Positions 12,252 to 24,690 of a stretch of DNA of 64,000 nt are shown in pieces. The first letter of the stretch is position 1. Each line of letters begins with the position of its first letter. This DNA is from Anaeramoeba flamelloides. Its lineage: Eukaryota > Metamonada > Anaeramoebidae. A model generated the notes under the pieces. The model did no database searches. It was not told where the DNA came from and saw nothing but the letters and a program-made list of their open reading frames with translations. A program made the translations under genes and the position numbers. The stretch is taken from assembly GCA_027625915.1 (NCBI GenBank), contig JANTQA010000045.1, forward strand, positions 2,108,001 through 2,172,000, in the 5' to 3' direction.

Positions 12252-12693
12252 TTACTGTTGTGGAAAAAAAGTGAAACTGAAAAAAAAGTGAAGCACAGTT
12301 TTTAATTGGGAACCTTACTGAAAATTCAAAGTAAGATCAATGAAAAAAAGAATAAATTAATAAATAAAGACAAAATGAAGTATTCGTCACAATAACAGTT
12401 TTTTAAATACTACCTTTTGGTATGGGTTTTTCTTTGATTGATCAATTATTAAAAATTTGTTCAAAAAATTCGACTTTTTTTGAGGATCTCCAAAACCACA
12501 CAAATAATTTCGATAAATCAAGTAGATTTAAATTGTATTTGCTGGGTTGATTGGAAATAATATAATGGGTTATTATTTGAAGTTAATTGGATTGTTCATT
12601 TTATTGATTTTACTTTTCATTTTCAGTAATGTTCCCAATTAAAAACCGTGTTTAACTTTTTTTCCATGTTTCACTTTTTTTCCACAACAGTAA
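12252..12693. mobile_element. MITE family A copy 1 (Tourist/Harbinger-like)
   Basis: 436-bp element (12255-12690) with inverted ends CTGTTGTGGAAAAAAAGTGA, followed inward by GGGAAC/GTTCCC. Flanked by TTA on the left and TAA on the right, possibly one mutated target duplication. No coding content. It lies upstream of the FHA-kinase gene. Confidence 0.85.
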
Positions 12694-14159
12694 CCTTTAA
12701 AATTTAAACAAAAAAAAATAATAATAATCTTTTGTGGTATTCAAGAAGAACTAATAATTGAATCTTACTGTTAATTGTAAAATAAAAAGATCAAAATTTT
12801 CATTCAGCTTTCCATAAAATCACATTTCACAAGAATTAAAAGAAGTTTTACAAGTCCCCAATTCTCAAAGGTTAATTAATAATTTAAGCTGGTTTTCAGA
12901 ATTAAAAAATTGAAATTTTACATGAATATAAAATTATAATTTTTGGAAAGCTGAATGAAAATTTTGTTCCATTTATTTTAAAACAAATAGTATTAATAAT
13001 TTACTTTCCAATCATTACCAAATAATAAAAACCTTATATTTTTTGAATTTTTCTAAAGATTTTAACAAAACTCAATTATTTTTTCTAAATATAAGCTATT
13101 TCCAAAAAAGTGGGACAAATTTATTTTAAAATATATTATTCAAAATTAATTTTCAAAAAAGTATTTAAATCTACTAAATTTTTAACGAGGATTTATTGAT
13201 TCATTATAATGATTCATTTTTTTTTCTTTGTATTGTATTACAGAAATAAAAGATATTAAATTTTATGTTCTCTATTTTATCTGATATTTTTTAGGGGTGA
13301 AAATTGGTGTTTATTACATACCTTTTGATACAAAATCTCTTTTTCATAACTTGTTTAATCTCAAAAAATTGTTAAACAGAATTAAAAACATATAAATGTT
13401 TTTTATTGTTTAAAAAATCATTTGTATCTTTTCTATATTTCCATTTTTTTATTGAAATTTGTTGTCCATTGGTTTCACCAAAAAAAGTGATATTTTTTTT
13501 TTTTTTTTTCATTTTTTGTATATATTTTATACAACATATTTTGAAATAAAAACTTAAGACATTGATTCAATCCGTATTAATATTAAACTTAATTTGATTT
13601 CATCAATTTTAGAATACTTTCACTAAAAAAGATGATTTTTTCTGAAATATTAAAACAAATGTTCCCACTTTTTGGAAATACCTTAATATAAAAATTATTT
13701 TCTCAAAGATTCAATCAATTTTATAAAAAAAAATTTACCTTATCAACTTTTGAGAAATATAATATCAGATTTGGAGAATTTTTTTTTTTACAATTAAAGT
13801 TTAGTAAAAACTATTATTATGTTTACTTTTTTTGTTTTTTTTTTTGGATTGAAATATAAAAAGAAAAATTTGAAAAATATTTTTATTTTTATGAAATTAA
13901 AATTTACAATTTCTGAGAGTTGATTGTATTGATAAGTATCTTTGGGAATTTAATTTTATTAAAAATAAATAAAATAAACTAAATATTTAATCCTTCAAGA
14001 TTTGGAAAAAATTCATTATATATTTTATTTTTAATTCAGGAAATTTCTTGCAATTTATAGAATTGGGTAATATTATTTTCATGATTTTTGGAGATAAATT
14101 ATGAAAATTTTCCTTGAAATCAATTATTTGGTCATATAACTATATTTTTTTGTTATTAT
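12694..14159. other. AT-rich spacer with old repeat F
   Basis: No exon recognised. 13260-13650 is the second copy of repeat F. Together with 11445-12251, this separates the FHA-kinase start from the LINE copy at 14.2 kb. Confidence 0.55.
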
Positions 14160-14589
14160 AACCATTAAAATGAATAAATTTTGCTTAGTAATTTTTAATT
14201 TAATTCAAAAAGATTTCAACACAATAGATGTTTGGATTATTAAAAAAGTCAAAAAATTTTTTAAAATTAATCAACATTCTTTAAGAATTATTTATAAAAA
14301 TGAAGCAAAAATAGAACAAGTAAGAACTTCAATATATAAAAGAAGATTTAAACTCAAAAATAAATTAGTAATTCTTGGTTTTGAACAAATATCAAAAAAT
14401 TTAACATTTTAAAAAAAAAGATGATGAAAATATTAATTGGGAAGTAGAAAGTCTAAAACTGCTCGATATGATTCTTAATCAATTTAGAGTAAACTTTATA
14501 ATAATAATCCATGAATGGATAGGTTGGGGAATATTTAAAAATTATTAGGTATGATAATAATATCAACAAACAATCATGTTGCAAGTGCG

Positions 14590-15040
14590 GTATAGTGCCG
14601 TCAATTGCCTAGGTTTTCCAGAATTCACAAGAATTGAGTAAAATAGAATATTTAACTCAATTCTTTTAAATTTTGGAAAACCCAATGGCAGTTTTCTTGA
14701 GGTTTTCTGTTTTATTTGTGAAATCTATCGATTTTCATTAGGTTTTTTGAGTTTTCTATTTATTTGCGAAGTGTTCTAGGTTTTTTTTTACTTTTTGAAA
14801 TAAACAGAAAATTTTACTAAATTTTCGGTTTATTTCAAAAAGTAAAAAAATCCTAACAAAAATCAATAGATTTTCTAAATAAAATATAAAACCTCAAAAA
14901 AAACCTAGAACACTTCTAAAATAAACAAAAAACTTAAGAAAAGCTAACGGTATTTTTTTTAATGTAAGAAATAAATAGAAAATTTTCTAAATTTTCGGTT
15001 TATTTCAAAAATTAAAAAAAACCTGAAGACAAAAAATATT
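14590..15040. repeat. Palindrome array 1 (inside LINE copy)
   Basis: Palindromes at 14611-14683 (AGGTTTTCCAGAATTC... ending GGAAAACCC) and 14778-14855 (AGG-T8-ACTTTTTGAAATAAA... ending CCT). Around the second, flanking modules X (14702-14745) and Y (14746-14783) recur inverted on the right in the order X' then Y'. The array is introduced by AGTGCCG-type short repeats and closes with GCTAACGG. Confidence 0.8.
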
Positions 15041-15151
15041 TAAAATGGGAGGGCTCTACTTCCATCTCACAACTAAGAAATTTGACAAATTATATAAATA
15101 GATATTCTTATTTTTATAATAAGAATAAAATAAAAACAATATCATGCAACT

Positions 15152-15690
15152 TAAACTAAAATTCAAAATTTTCCACACAGTTAAAACTCTCCACACAATC
15201 ACAATAATACAATTTTATTCAAATTGGAGATAATTTTGATTTTTTTCAAATATGAAAATCATTTTTTTCATCTTTTAGTTTTTGTTTTTATTTCATTGTT
15301 TGAATTACGTAATTTGTTTCGTTGGATCAAATTTTTTTTCAACCATTGATATTAGGTTAAAGTTGAGTTGTTCCAAATAGAAGAACTCAAATAAAATTAG
15401 TTGGTAGTATCTAACCTTTTGAATAGATCAATTTTCCTAATAGAATTTAAACCAATTTAGCAATGTATTTTTTTGTTCTGCTCTCTCCAAAATTTTTAAC
15501 ACGCCCATGATTTATTTGTATTGATAATTATTTATTTATTGTTTTGTGAGTATTGTAATTTATAAACAAGTGTTAACATTTCAATTAGTAAATGGTTCTA
15601 ATTTGGTAAATCTTCTTGAATTGATTAAATAAGTTTTTTTTTTTTCTCAAATCGAATTTTGGTGTGTTAAAAATTTTGAATTGGGGTTTA
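15152..15690. mobile_element. MITE family B copy 3, nested in a LINE
   Basis: Best-preserved copy. It sits between the two Cys codons of a LINE zinc knuckle (TGC AAC T-TA / TA-TGT AAA). The uninterrupted LINE at 38.6 kb gives the empty site, so the target duplication is TA and the true inverted ends start AACTAAAATTC / AACCCCAATTC. This places the family with Tc1/mariner-type non-autonomous elements. Confidence 0.87.
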
Positions 15691-15934
15691 TGTAAATAAT
15701 ATTTAAACCTAGAATCATTGAATATATCGATCATTTTTTATGGGACTGCCCATTCTATGGAAAAAATCGAAGAATTTGGATAAAAGAACCAATTTAAATT
15801 AAAAAACAATATGAATAATATCTTTGATATTATTCGTAACAAAGACTCATTATTTGTCTTATCATAGGTTAATTATAAAGAAAATTATGATTCTTTATTA
15901 AAATTTCTAAACAAAAATTTCAAAATTTGGGAAG

Positions 15935-16025
15935 TGCTATGTTTTCCAGAAATCAAAAGAATAGAGAAAAATCTTTGATTTTACTCAATTCTTTTAATTG
16001 CTGGAAAACTTAACGGTTATAAGAA
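15935..16025. repeat. Palindrome module at the LINE 3' end
   Basis: Single hairpin of the GTTTTCCAGAA...AAAAGAAT type with arms of about 33 bp, preceded by AAGTGC and followed by TTAACGG. It lies at the end of the LINE copy, as the array at 38.9 kb does for the other copy. Confidence 0.72.
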
Positions 16026-16333
16026 GAAATTAATTTCCTCCCTTCAAAATAAAAAAAAAAAGGAATAAATTTTAATCTTTATAAATATTTAAAATAATTA
16101 ATATATGAAAGTAAATCTTTGTTATATTTTTAGTTTTTGGGTAAGTAATGAACTGATTGGAATAATGAATATTAATTATTTCATTGTAATTCTGAAATAC
16201 TGAAATTAAAAATTATTCCTTGATTTTCGATGTTGAATTTTCAAGATTCTAGTAATTATCTACAAAATTTTAATATTTTAGTTGATTTTTGTCATATTTT
16301 TTTTTTCAACAAAAAGAAAAAAGTCATTTTAAA

Positions 16334-16886
16334 TAAATCCCAATTCAAAATTTTGAATAAATTAAAATTCAATTTTTGAAAAAAAAAATTTTTATTAATT
16401 AATTCCTGAAGAAATACCAAATTAGAACCATTTCACAAATGGAAATACCAATATTTTTTATCTAAATTACACTATCTACAAAATAAAATATAAATCATTA
16501 TCAATACCTATAAATTATTCTGTTTGTTAAAATTTTTGGAGATAGTAAAACCTAAAAAATTATTGGTAAATTTGTCTAAAAAAATATTAGGTATATGGAA
16601 CCATCAAATGGTTAGATAATAACAACTAATTTTATTGGGGTTCTTCTATTTTGAATAATTCAACGTTTTAATAAAAAATTAATTGTTGAAAAAATATTCC
16701 GATCAAAAGAAATAGGTTACATAATTCAAAAAATAAAATGAAAACAAAAAACAAAAAAGTCAAAAAATGATTTTTATATTTTATTCAAAAATCCAAAAAT
16801 ATTGGCTATTTTCAATGAAATTGTATTATTATGACTGCTTGGAACCTTTTTAACTGTTTGGGGAATTTTGAATTTTCGTTAATTTA
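16334..16886. mobile_element. MITE family B copy 4, inverted
   Basis: Reverse-oriented and more diverged copy: it begins TAAATCCCAATTCAAAATTTT and ends near GGGGAATTTTGAATTTTCGT. The inverse of the GGTTCTAATTTGGTATTTCT block is at about 16415-16440. It lies 0.7 kb upstream of the DPP8/9-like start codon. Confidence 0.75.
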
Positions 16887-17594
16887 CATTGAATAAACAA
16901 AGTATATATTTTTGTCAAGTTTAAAATAATGATTGTATTTTTTTTCAAATCAAACAAGATTTTTGAAACTGAGTAATTCCAGAACTTAGAAATTTTGTTT
17001 TTAAAGTATAATTTTTGTACACTTCCTCTACTTATATCAAGATTTATTTTTTCTTTCAGAGAAAAAAAATTTTTTTTAAATAATTCAAAAATCCGTAGAG
17101 AATTTGAACTTTTTAGAAAATGAGAAAAATGGATCAAAGTTTTCAAAACAATAATTCCTTTCTGAAATTAACACACAAAGTACGTTTGTCTTATAATACT
17201 CAGGTTTTTGTTTATTTTTCAATTTCAGAATGTTGCCAACATTTTTTTAAGAATCGATAAACTAATTTATCAGTGGAATTTTTTTTTGGTTCTTGTTCCC
17301 TTAAAGTATGAATTTTTTATACACCCAATAATTACATCTCAATTTTGGAGATTTTGTTAACAAAACTAATCTCTTAACCAAAGTATTGATAAGAATACAA
17401 ATTTGATGTAAAGAATTCACTCAACCATTAAAAATCTATTCCTCAAAAGAGTGTTTTTTTTTTCTCTTCCTTTTGGATCATAACAAAAGAAAGATAAAAT
17501 ATGCAACTTCAATCAAAAAGAAAAAGAAATATTTTCTCATTTTTTCTTACTTTTTTCTCCTTTCTTTATTATTTCCACACTCAGTAAAAGCAAA
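16887..17594. other. Upstream region of the DPP8/9-like gene
   Basis: AT-rich. The stretch at 17455-17580 is pyrimidine-rich (TTTCTCTTCC, TTTTTTCTCCTTTC) just before the start codon, as expected for a promoter/leader. The 98-codon minus-strand frame at 16850-17146 partly reads the MITE end and is not supported. Confidence 0.5.
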
Positions 17595-20500
17595 ATGAAT
17601 TTCCTTGAAAAAAAAGAATCCTTAGCCAAATTATTTACGCATTATGATCGATCCAACAAGCCACGATCACCAAAATGGTTTCAAAATAAAAAAGGTGAAG
17701 ATAGTTTATTATTTTTAGGAACAAACACAAAAAACAAAGAAAAGCCAGACTCGAATTTGTTTACACTTGATTTACAAAGTGGCGAATGGAACAATCAATA
17801 TGAGGGATCGTTAACTGTGAAACAAACAGAATTATCAAAAGAGGAAATCCTTTTAAAGGAGCGAATGAGGGCATCCAAATCAAAAACCTTGGGCATTAGC
17901 AAATACATCTTGGACGACGAAAGCGGAAAGGTTTTGTATCCCATTGAAGGGCAGTTATTCCAAGACAATTTGAATGAGGATCTTGAGAACAAAGACATTA
18001 ACAAAAGGCTGAAGGAAATCCCAAAGGTCAACGACGCAGCACGTATGCACTTAACCTTATCCACCGATGGCCACCTAGTTTCCTTTTTACGCAAGCGCAA
18101 CATATGGGTGATCGACTTGGCTACTGGTGAGGAGTACCAATTAACAACCGATGGGAAATCTGGTTACCAGCCATTTGTGATGCAAGAAGAGTTTGATCTC
18201 TATAAAAGCTTTTGGTGGTCAAGTTTCATTGAAGAGAACGAGAACGAAAGGATCTACTCCATCGTTTATTTGGTGACGGACGAGTCCATGTGCACAAAGT
18301 ATCCGATCCTTAATATGAAAGAGCACACCTTTGAAGTAGAAGAATTTTTGTACCCATGGGAAGGCACAGAAAATGCAAAGCAAGAATTAAGATTAGTCAA
18401 ATTCAGTATCCCCAAGAAAAAGACAAACAATTTTAACATTAAGGAAACAGTCCAATACCTCAAGCCACACACACCTTTAAAAACTGCCTTCCAAGATCTA
18501 GAATATATTATTCAAGTTGGGTGCCATTTAGATTTTTGTTGGTTACAATTTATCGACCGTTCTCAAAAGCATTTAAAGATGATCAGATTAGAAATTAACG
18601 AAGATTTTATCGAAATCAATAATGAAAAAGAACAAGAAAAGGAAAAGTTAAAGGAAAAGGAAAAGGAAAAGGAAAATGAAAAGGAAATTAAGGATTTACA
18701 AAAATATCCAATTTTAGTTCAAGTCGACACAGAATATTGGATCAATTCAACCGAAATTATTTATTGGTTTAAAAACAACAGAAACAAATTTTTATTTGCA
18801 ACTGAAGAAACTGGCTTTAGACACCTATACCTCTATGAAATCCAGGAAAGTCAAGAGAAAAAGATTCAAAAAGTTGTATGCAAGGCGATCACAGCGGGCG
18901 ACTGGATTATATATGATACCTCAAAGCTTTTTGTTGACGAATCAAAGGAATTAGTTTACTATCTTGCTAATCCAGAAAGCGCACTTGAAAAGCATTTGTG
19001 TGTCTCTTCTTTTGCAGATGGCAATGATCCAAATGTCTTTTATATGCTAACCAAGCAAGGCTTTACACATGCAAATATTGAAATGAATAAAGATCGCACA
19101 CTGTTTTTCTGCTCTTTTTCGAATATCGAAACAGATACAGAATACTCTGTCTTTAAAATTATCCAAAAGGAATCTCAAATGAATAAAAAATTTGAGCGGC
19201 CAAGTGTCGAAAAGGTTGTTGAATGCTATTCGACAAGGCAATTAAAAGAATCCTTCCCAGGGAAAATCAACCCTCCAAAAATGTTTTCCTTTGAATCCAA
19301 AACTGGTGAAACAATCCACGGCTGCTATTATGAGCCCGTGAACGCGAAAAGGCCATACAAAACGATTTTGAAAATATACAACGGGCCACATGTGCAATAT
19401 ATCACCAATAGCAGAATGATGACGATTTCCTTAAGAACACAGTTCCTTGTTTTGGAAGGTTATTGTGTCGTCTTGATCGATGGCAGAGGATCTTGGAATC
19501 GTGGGCTGAAGTTTGAAGGATATCATAAATTAAATATGGGTGGCTTTGAACTTGAAGACCAAATCCAAGGCTTACAAATGCTAATTGATAAAGGGATCGT
19601 ACACAAAGAAAAAATTGTAATATATGGTTGGTCATATGGTGGATATATGACAGCAATGGCTTTAGCCAAATACCCTGATTTCTTTTCTTATGGAATATGT
19701 GGCGCGCCAGTGACACATTGGTCCATTTATGATACAGGTTCGAATTAATTTTTTTATTTTATTTTTTTTTTATTGATTTTAGATCTCTTTCAGAATGTAT
19801 GTTCCATAGGCATTCTGGAGATACATACAACACAAATGCTATCCTTTCCGTTTTAGATTGGATAAGGTGAATACGATCTTTTATCCTACAGATTAAAAGA
19901 TAACATTTGTAATGTACATTCAGAGTTCATTTAAGCTGTCACCCTTAAGGCACCATTGTGTATTTTGAAATTCAAAAATATTTTTTTTTTTTTTTTTAAT
20001 TTCTCCAACAGGAATTTGTCTGTAAAATCCTATAGAATATCAAACCAGACTCTCATATTATGTGTTTTGCTATTAACAAAAGAGAAAAAATGAAGAAAAA
20101 ATACCCTTTTAGGATTCAAGAATTGTATAGTGTTTCTTGTTTTCTAAGAGTTAAATTAAAGGGTTAAACTGTTATTTTCATTTGTAAAATCATCTTTAAA
20201 AGACAAAATTGTTGGTTAAACCACAATTAATTGTTTTATGAGATTTCTATTTGTATACAAATACATACTTTTTTAATTTGAATTATTAGATTTCTTTTCA
20301 CCAAAGGTCTAAACTTTTGTTTCTGTCAAAAGGCGACCCAAAAAAAAATTTTCCAAATACCGATTATTTTATGATAATTAACCTTTAAAGGTTAAATAAA
20401 AAATAAGTAGGATAATATATATTCAGAGAATAGTTGATAACCTTTTGAGGCAAATCCAATTATAAAATATATTTTCTAAAAAATTGCAAAAACTCAAAAT

Positions 20501-23500
20501 TCTTAGGGAATTCAATTAAAAAAAATAACAATAGAAATTTTGATCTTCAAAAGAAGATCCAAAGAAAATTTCAATAGTAGTAAATATCATTTTTCAACAA
20601 GTATTCTTACTGCTTAAATAACCTACGAACCACATTTTTTGGCTTAGTGACGATAGATCTTGTAATAAGAAATTTTTTTTTACAATAAATATCATTATCA
20701 GAAAAATGACAAAAAAGTGAAAAATCCAAAATGTGTAAAAATGATTTCAATTTTGAAATTTTCCAAATAAATTTTTTCTTCGAATATCCATTCAAACCCT
20801 TTAAATACATGTAATTCCCCTATCACAACTGGGTACCTTTGACTGGAAAATAGTTTTGTTTTGTAAAGATTCTAAAGTTATTTGTATGTGTTTTTGGCTT
20901 ATAATTTCAAATCAAATTGATGCAAAAAAGGATACAGCAAAATGGTTGAAACTAATAATGTTTTTTTTGAAAAGAATTTATTTTTTATATTAGTTTATCA
21001 AATTGAATTCACAATTTTCAAGAATTTCATATTTTGTAGAGAATATTTCAAGATTATACAAGAAAATAGGAAATTCAGTATGGAAAAAATGCAAAAGTAC
21101 CTGAAATGGAGATTGTCTCCTATACTTTTAAAATTTAGAGTATTCGGTAATAGTTTACACAGATTTAACTATATGTTTAACAGATTTAAAACAGATAAAT
21201 GTTTGTTCTGTGATACATTAATCGAAGATATACCTCACATGTTATGGGAATTCCGGACCTATAATGAAGCGAGATTAGAGTGGTTAAAAGACTTAGTCAG
21301 ACTAGAATACCTCAAATTTACGAAAACTAAATAAAAAAAAACTAGAAAACAATGAAAAAATGAAAAAGAAAATAATAAAAATAATAAATCAAAAAACAAA
21401 AGAGAAAAACACTTATGCTCTACTAGCTAACATTAATTACAAATACATATTCAAACATACTACTAAGTTCTTAAATAACTGCTTCCACACAAGGGTAATA
21501 GGTCATAATTCAATCACGGCCATAAACAATTAAAAAAAAAAAAAAGAATTTCATATTTTTTTTCCATCCAAAACATACCCATTATTTAATATAAGCGCAT
21601 AGAAAATAATAGAAAATTAAAATCAGTAATACAATTAAAAAAATATAAAAAATTTATTAACCGTTGTGGAAAAAAAGTGAAACATGGTTTTTAATTGGGA
21701 ACATTATTGAAAATGAAAAGTAAAATCAATAAAAAGAAGAAACCAATTAACTTCAAAGAATAACCCATTATCTTATTTCCAATCAACCCAAAAAATACAA
21801 TTTAAATCTACTTGATTTATCGAAATTGTTGTTGTGGTTTTGGAGATCTCAAAAATAGTCAATTTTTTGAACAAATTTTTAATAATTGATCAATCAAAGA
21901 AAAGCCCATAAGAAAAGATAGTATTAAAAAAACGGTTATTGTGACGAAACATTCATTTTGTCTTTATTTATTAATTTATTCTTTTTTTCATTGATCTTAC
22001 TTTGAATTATCAGTAATGTTCCCAATTAAAAACTGTGTTTCACTTTTTTTCCAGTTTCACTTTTTTTCCACAGCGGTAAATGTTTTTTTATTTTGAAGAA
22101 AAAATTCTTTTTTTTTTTTAGTCATATCTTTTTCATCCTAAAATTTGAGAAATATGTCGTACTACTGAAAATATTATCTACATTTAAATAATTTTTAATG
22201 ATCGTGATAATTCAAAATTATATCAATTTTATTATATGTACCTACGACCCAAAAAACACTAAAAATGGAAAAAACTGAACAAATACCTTCCATTAAAAAA
22301 ATTAAAAAAACTAAATGAAAAAATAAAAATAAATAAAATTTCCAATTTAACTTTTTCTTGAAAACATTTTTTGCCAAAATGATTGAATTCAAACTTGAAG
22401 TTATGTATATTTTTATCTACAATATCTTATTTTAACTCATTTACTAAAACAAATTCTAAATTATGGGAATTTTATTTTCACAAAAGGAACTATTTTGGTA
22501 TTCAAATTTTTTTTTATTTTTAAATGGTAAAATTAAAAAAAAAAGTTATTTAAAAAAAATAAACATTCTGGAAAAATATTCTAATTTAATATATTAACTT
22601 ATTTTTTGATTTCAAAATTTACTCAACACCATTTTTTCAAAAAAAAATAAAAAAAGTGCGCAGTAATTTCAAAAAATATTATTGATATTCCAAAATTGAG
22701 TGTTTTTATTCTAAAAAAATTTATCCGAGTGGTTAATTGAATTAAGTTATAAAGCTAGATTTCGAAAAATATTAATCAGAAAAAAATAGTGCTTTTTTAT
22801 ATTCAAGACATATTTTTATTTTCAGAGAGGTAAATGTTATAATTTTTTTCAGATGGAAAAACTAATGAAAGTGATTTTTAGCATAAAAGGGGAAGGAGAA
22901 TGAATTTTCCATTTAATTAAAAATCAAAATGCATTCAATGCTTTTTAAATTATAACTTTTTGTTTAGATACGTCAATATTTATTTTGCACTTTTTAGAAA
23001 TTTCCAAATTTTGGAAAAATTCTTGAAATTTTAGTATTAACCTTTGAGTATGTTCAAAATTCTGAAACATTTTTTAATAATAAAAAATAACCATTTAAAT
23101 GATGTCTATTTTTTTTTATTTTATTTTATTATTTTAAAAATTCTTATTTTAACTTTCATAAACAGAAATCTTTCTCAAATATATTTCTTAATTTTTATAA
23201 AAATAACAATAATGATTTTTAAAAATTTATTTCTATTATTAATGAATATAGGGTATACTGAAAGATACATGTCTAATTCAAAATTAGAAAAGGAAGTTTA
23301 TGAAAAATCTTCTGTTTTAAAATATGTTCCAAACATGAAAAAAGATAAAGCACGTATGTTCTTAATCCATGGGTTAATAGATGAAAATGTCCATCTAACA
23401 AATAGTACAAGATTAATACAATGCATGTATGATAATTCAGTTCCATTTGAATTTCAACTTTACCCCAAAGAAAGACATGGAGTTGGTAATTATAATTCTT

Positions 23501-23550
23501 ATTGTTTCTTACAGGCCTCAATTCTAAATTTCCTTTCCAAAAATTTATAA
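17595..23550 (+). CDS. DPP8/9-like prolyl dipeptidyl peptidase (S9B), 2 exons
   Basis: Serine peptidase expected to remove Xaa-Pro dipeptides from N-termini. No signal peptide or anchor is visible, so a cytosolic location like DPP8/9 is likely. Exons 17595-19737 and 23252-23550 join in phase 1 to give 813 aa (human DPP8 about 882-898). The N-terminal beta-propeller carries the N-terminus-binding Glu pair in MQEEFDLYKSFWW (E198, E199), which is DPP8/9-like. The C-terminal alpha/beta-hydrolase domain has YGWSYGGYM (Ser680), HGLIDENVH (Asp758) and KERHG (His790). The join restores APVTHWSIYDTG-YTERYM, a strongly conserved stretch. A Lys-Glu repeat (roughly 340-365) is inserted in the propeller. 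The 3.5 kb intron (19738-23251) contains a LINE insertion and a MITE. The start was chosen as the first Met after an AT-rich leader; an upstream exon cannot be excluded. Confidence 0.93.
21020..21559 (+). mobile_element. 5'-truncated LINE with poly(A) and 16-bp target duplication, in the DPP8/9-like intron
   Basis: Insert 21036-21543 is flanked by identical AAGAATTTCATATTTT at 21020-21035 and 21544-21559. It encodes the C-terminal end of a LINE ORF: YLKWRLSPILLKFRVFGNSL, then the knuckle CLFCDTLIEDIPHMLWEF, where the last Cys is replaced by Phe. One frame change follows, then an end homologous to the LINE at 60.8 kb (TYALLANINYKYIFKHTTKF), and an A14-15 tail at 21531-21545. The exact duplication and short tail show a target-primed insertion, fairly recent. 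It lies in the sense direction of the host intron. Confidence 0.9.
21658..22079. mobile_element. MITE family A copy 2, in the DPP8/9-like intron
   Basis: Element 21661-22076 (416 bp) between perfect TAA duplications, with ends CCGTTGTGG / CCACAGCGG and the same AAAAAAAGTGAAAC inner part. Its interior is inverted relative to copy 1: the segment with GGAGATC and the Leu/Ile-like AT stretch reads on the opposite strand. It sits 100 bp downstream of the intronic LINE. Confidence 0.87.
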
Positions 23551-24165
23551 ATTTTTTAATAACCTATCTGAGTTATTAAGTTAATCCTTACAATTTTTTT
23601 TTTTTTTCTCACGCTTTTATTCTTTTACATTTACATTTTCTTTTTTTTTTTTTTTTTATTCATTCATTTGAAATCTACAAAAAGGAAATAAATTTTGGAT
23701 CATTTTCTCTTAAAAAATTAAGATCATTTATTTATTTAAACTTGATTACATTTTGTATTAATTTTTTTATTTTATCCTAAACAAAAATTATATAATTAAT
23801 CAAATGGGTTGTTATTTATTTTTGTTTGAAGATTAAAATATAAAGTAAGTTATTCTTAATTAATTCTATTTAGCAAACAGAAATATTATCATACTCAATA
23901 CAAAAAATTATATCCTTAAATTTAGTCTCGTTTTTTATCTGCTTTTCGTATTCAACTTTGATTTTAATTAAAACCCAAATCAGATGTTTTTTTGACAGTC
24001 ATCAGATGTTTTTAGAAACAACTTAATTTTATTTTAACCAAAATGCCATCAAGTAAAAATGGGTTATCATAATTTTATTGAAAGTGTAAGAAAGAATTAT
24101 GAAAAAATCTTATTGATTTAAGTTGGAATTTTTTTTGATATTAAATTGTGGATTAAATTTATAAA
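23551..24165. other. 3' flank of the DPP8/9-like gene
   Basis: T-tracts and AT-rich sequence; nothing gene-like seen. Confidence 0.5.
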
Positions 24166-24690
24166 TAAACCAAAATTCAAAATTTTACACACAGTTAACT
24201 AGTTCAAACAATCACAATAATATAATTTCATTTAAATTGGGAAATAATTTTGATATTTGATTATTTTTTCGTCTTGTATGCTTTTTATATTCCTTTTATT
24301 TTTTGAATTAGGAAACCTATTTTGTTTGAGAAAAAAAAAATTACAACAGTGAATATTAGGTTAAAGTTAAGTTTTTTTTAAATAGAAGAACTCAAATTAC
24401 ATAGATGGTTGTATATGACCTTTTGATCGATCAATAATTCCAAAATAGAATTCAAACAAATTTACCAATGCATTTTTTTTTTTTTGCTCTCTCCAAGATT
24501 TTTAACACACCGATGATTTATTTGTATTGATAATTATTTATTTTATGTTATGTGAGTGTTGTAATTTAGAAACTATTGTTAATATTTCAATTATTAAACG
24601 GTTCTAATTTGGTTTTTCTTAAAGAATTTATTACACAAGGTTTTTTTCAGAAAGTGGATTTTGGTATATTAAAGTTTTTGATTTGGGGTC
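24166..24690. mobile_element. MITE family B copy 5
   Basis: 525 bp, starts TAAACCAAAATTCAAAATTTT and ends near GATTTGGGGTCTA. It keeps the TTTTTGCTCTCTCCAAGATT block but has small deletions. Located 0.6 kb after the DPP8/9-like stop codon. Confidence 0.8.

Larger units (their letters stand above)
14160..16010 (+). mobile_element. Old LINE copy carrying a palindrome array and a nested MITE
   Basis: From 14170 an 80-codon frame matches the LINE thumb region (RTSIYKRRFKLKNKLVILGF), close to ITIYKRRFKLIQKLKILHYD in the copy at 61 kb. It continues to about 14570 in another frame (NINWEVESLKLL). A palindrome array follows (14590-15030), then the first knuckle Cys, a MITE at 15154-15688 that splits the CxxC motif, and then DHFLWDCPFYGKNRRIWIK at about 15735-15790. 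The copy ends near 15935, where a second palindrome module starts. No target duplication was found. Several stops mark it as long dead. Confidence 0.78.
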
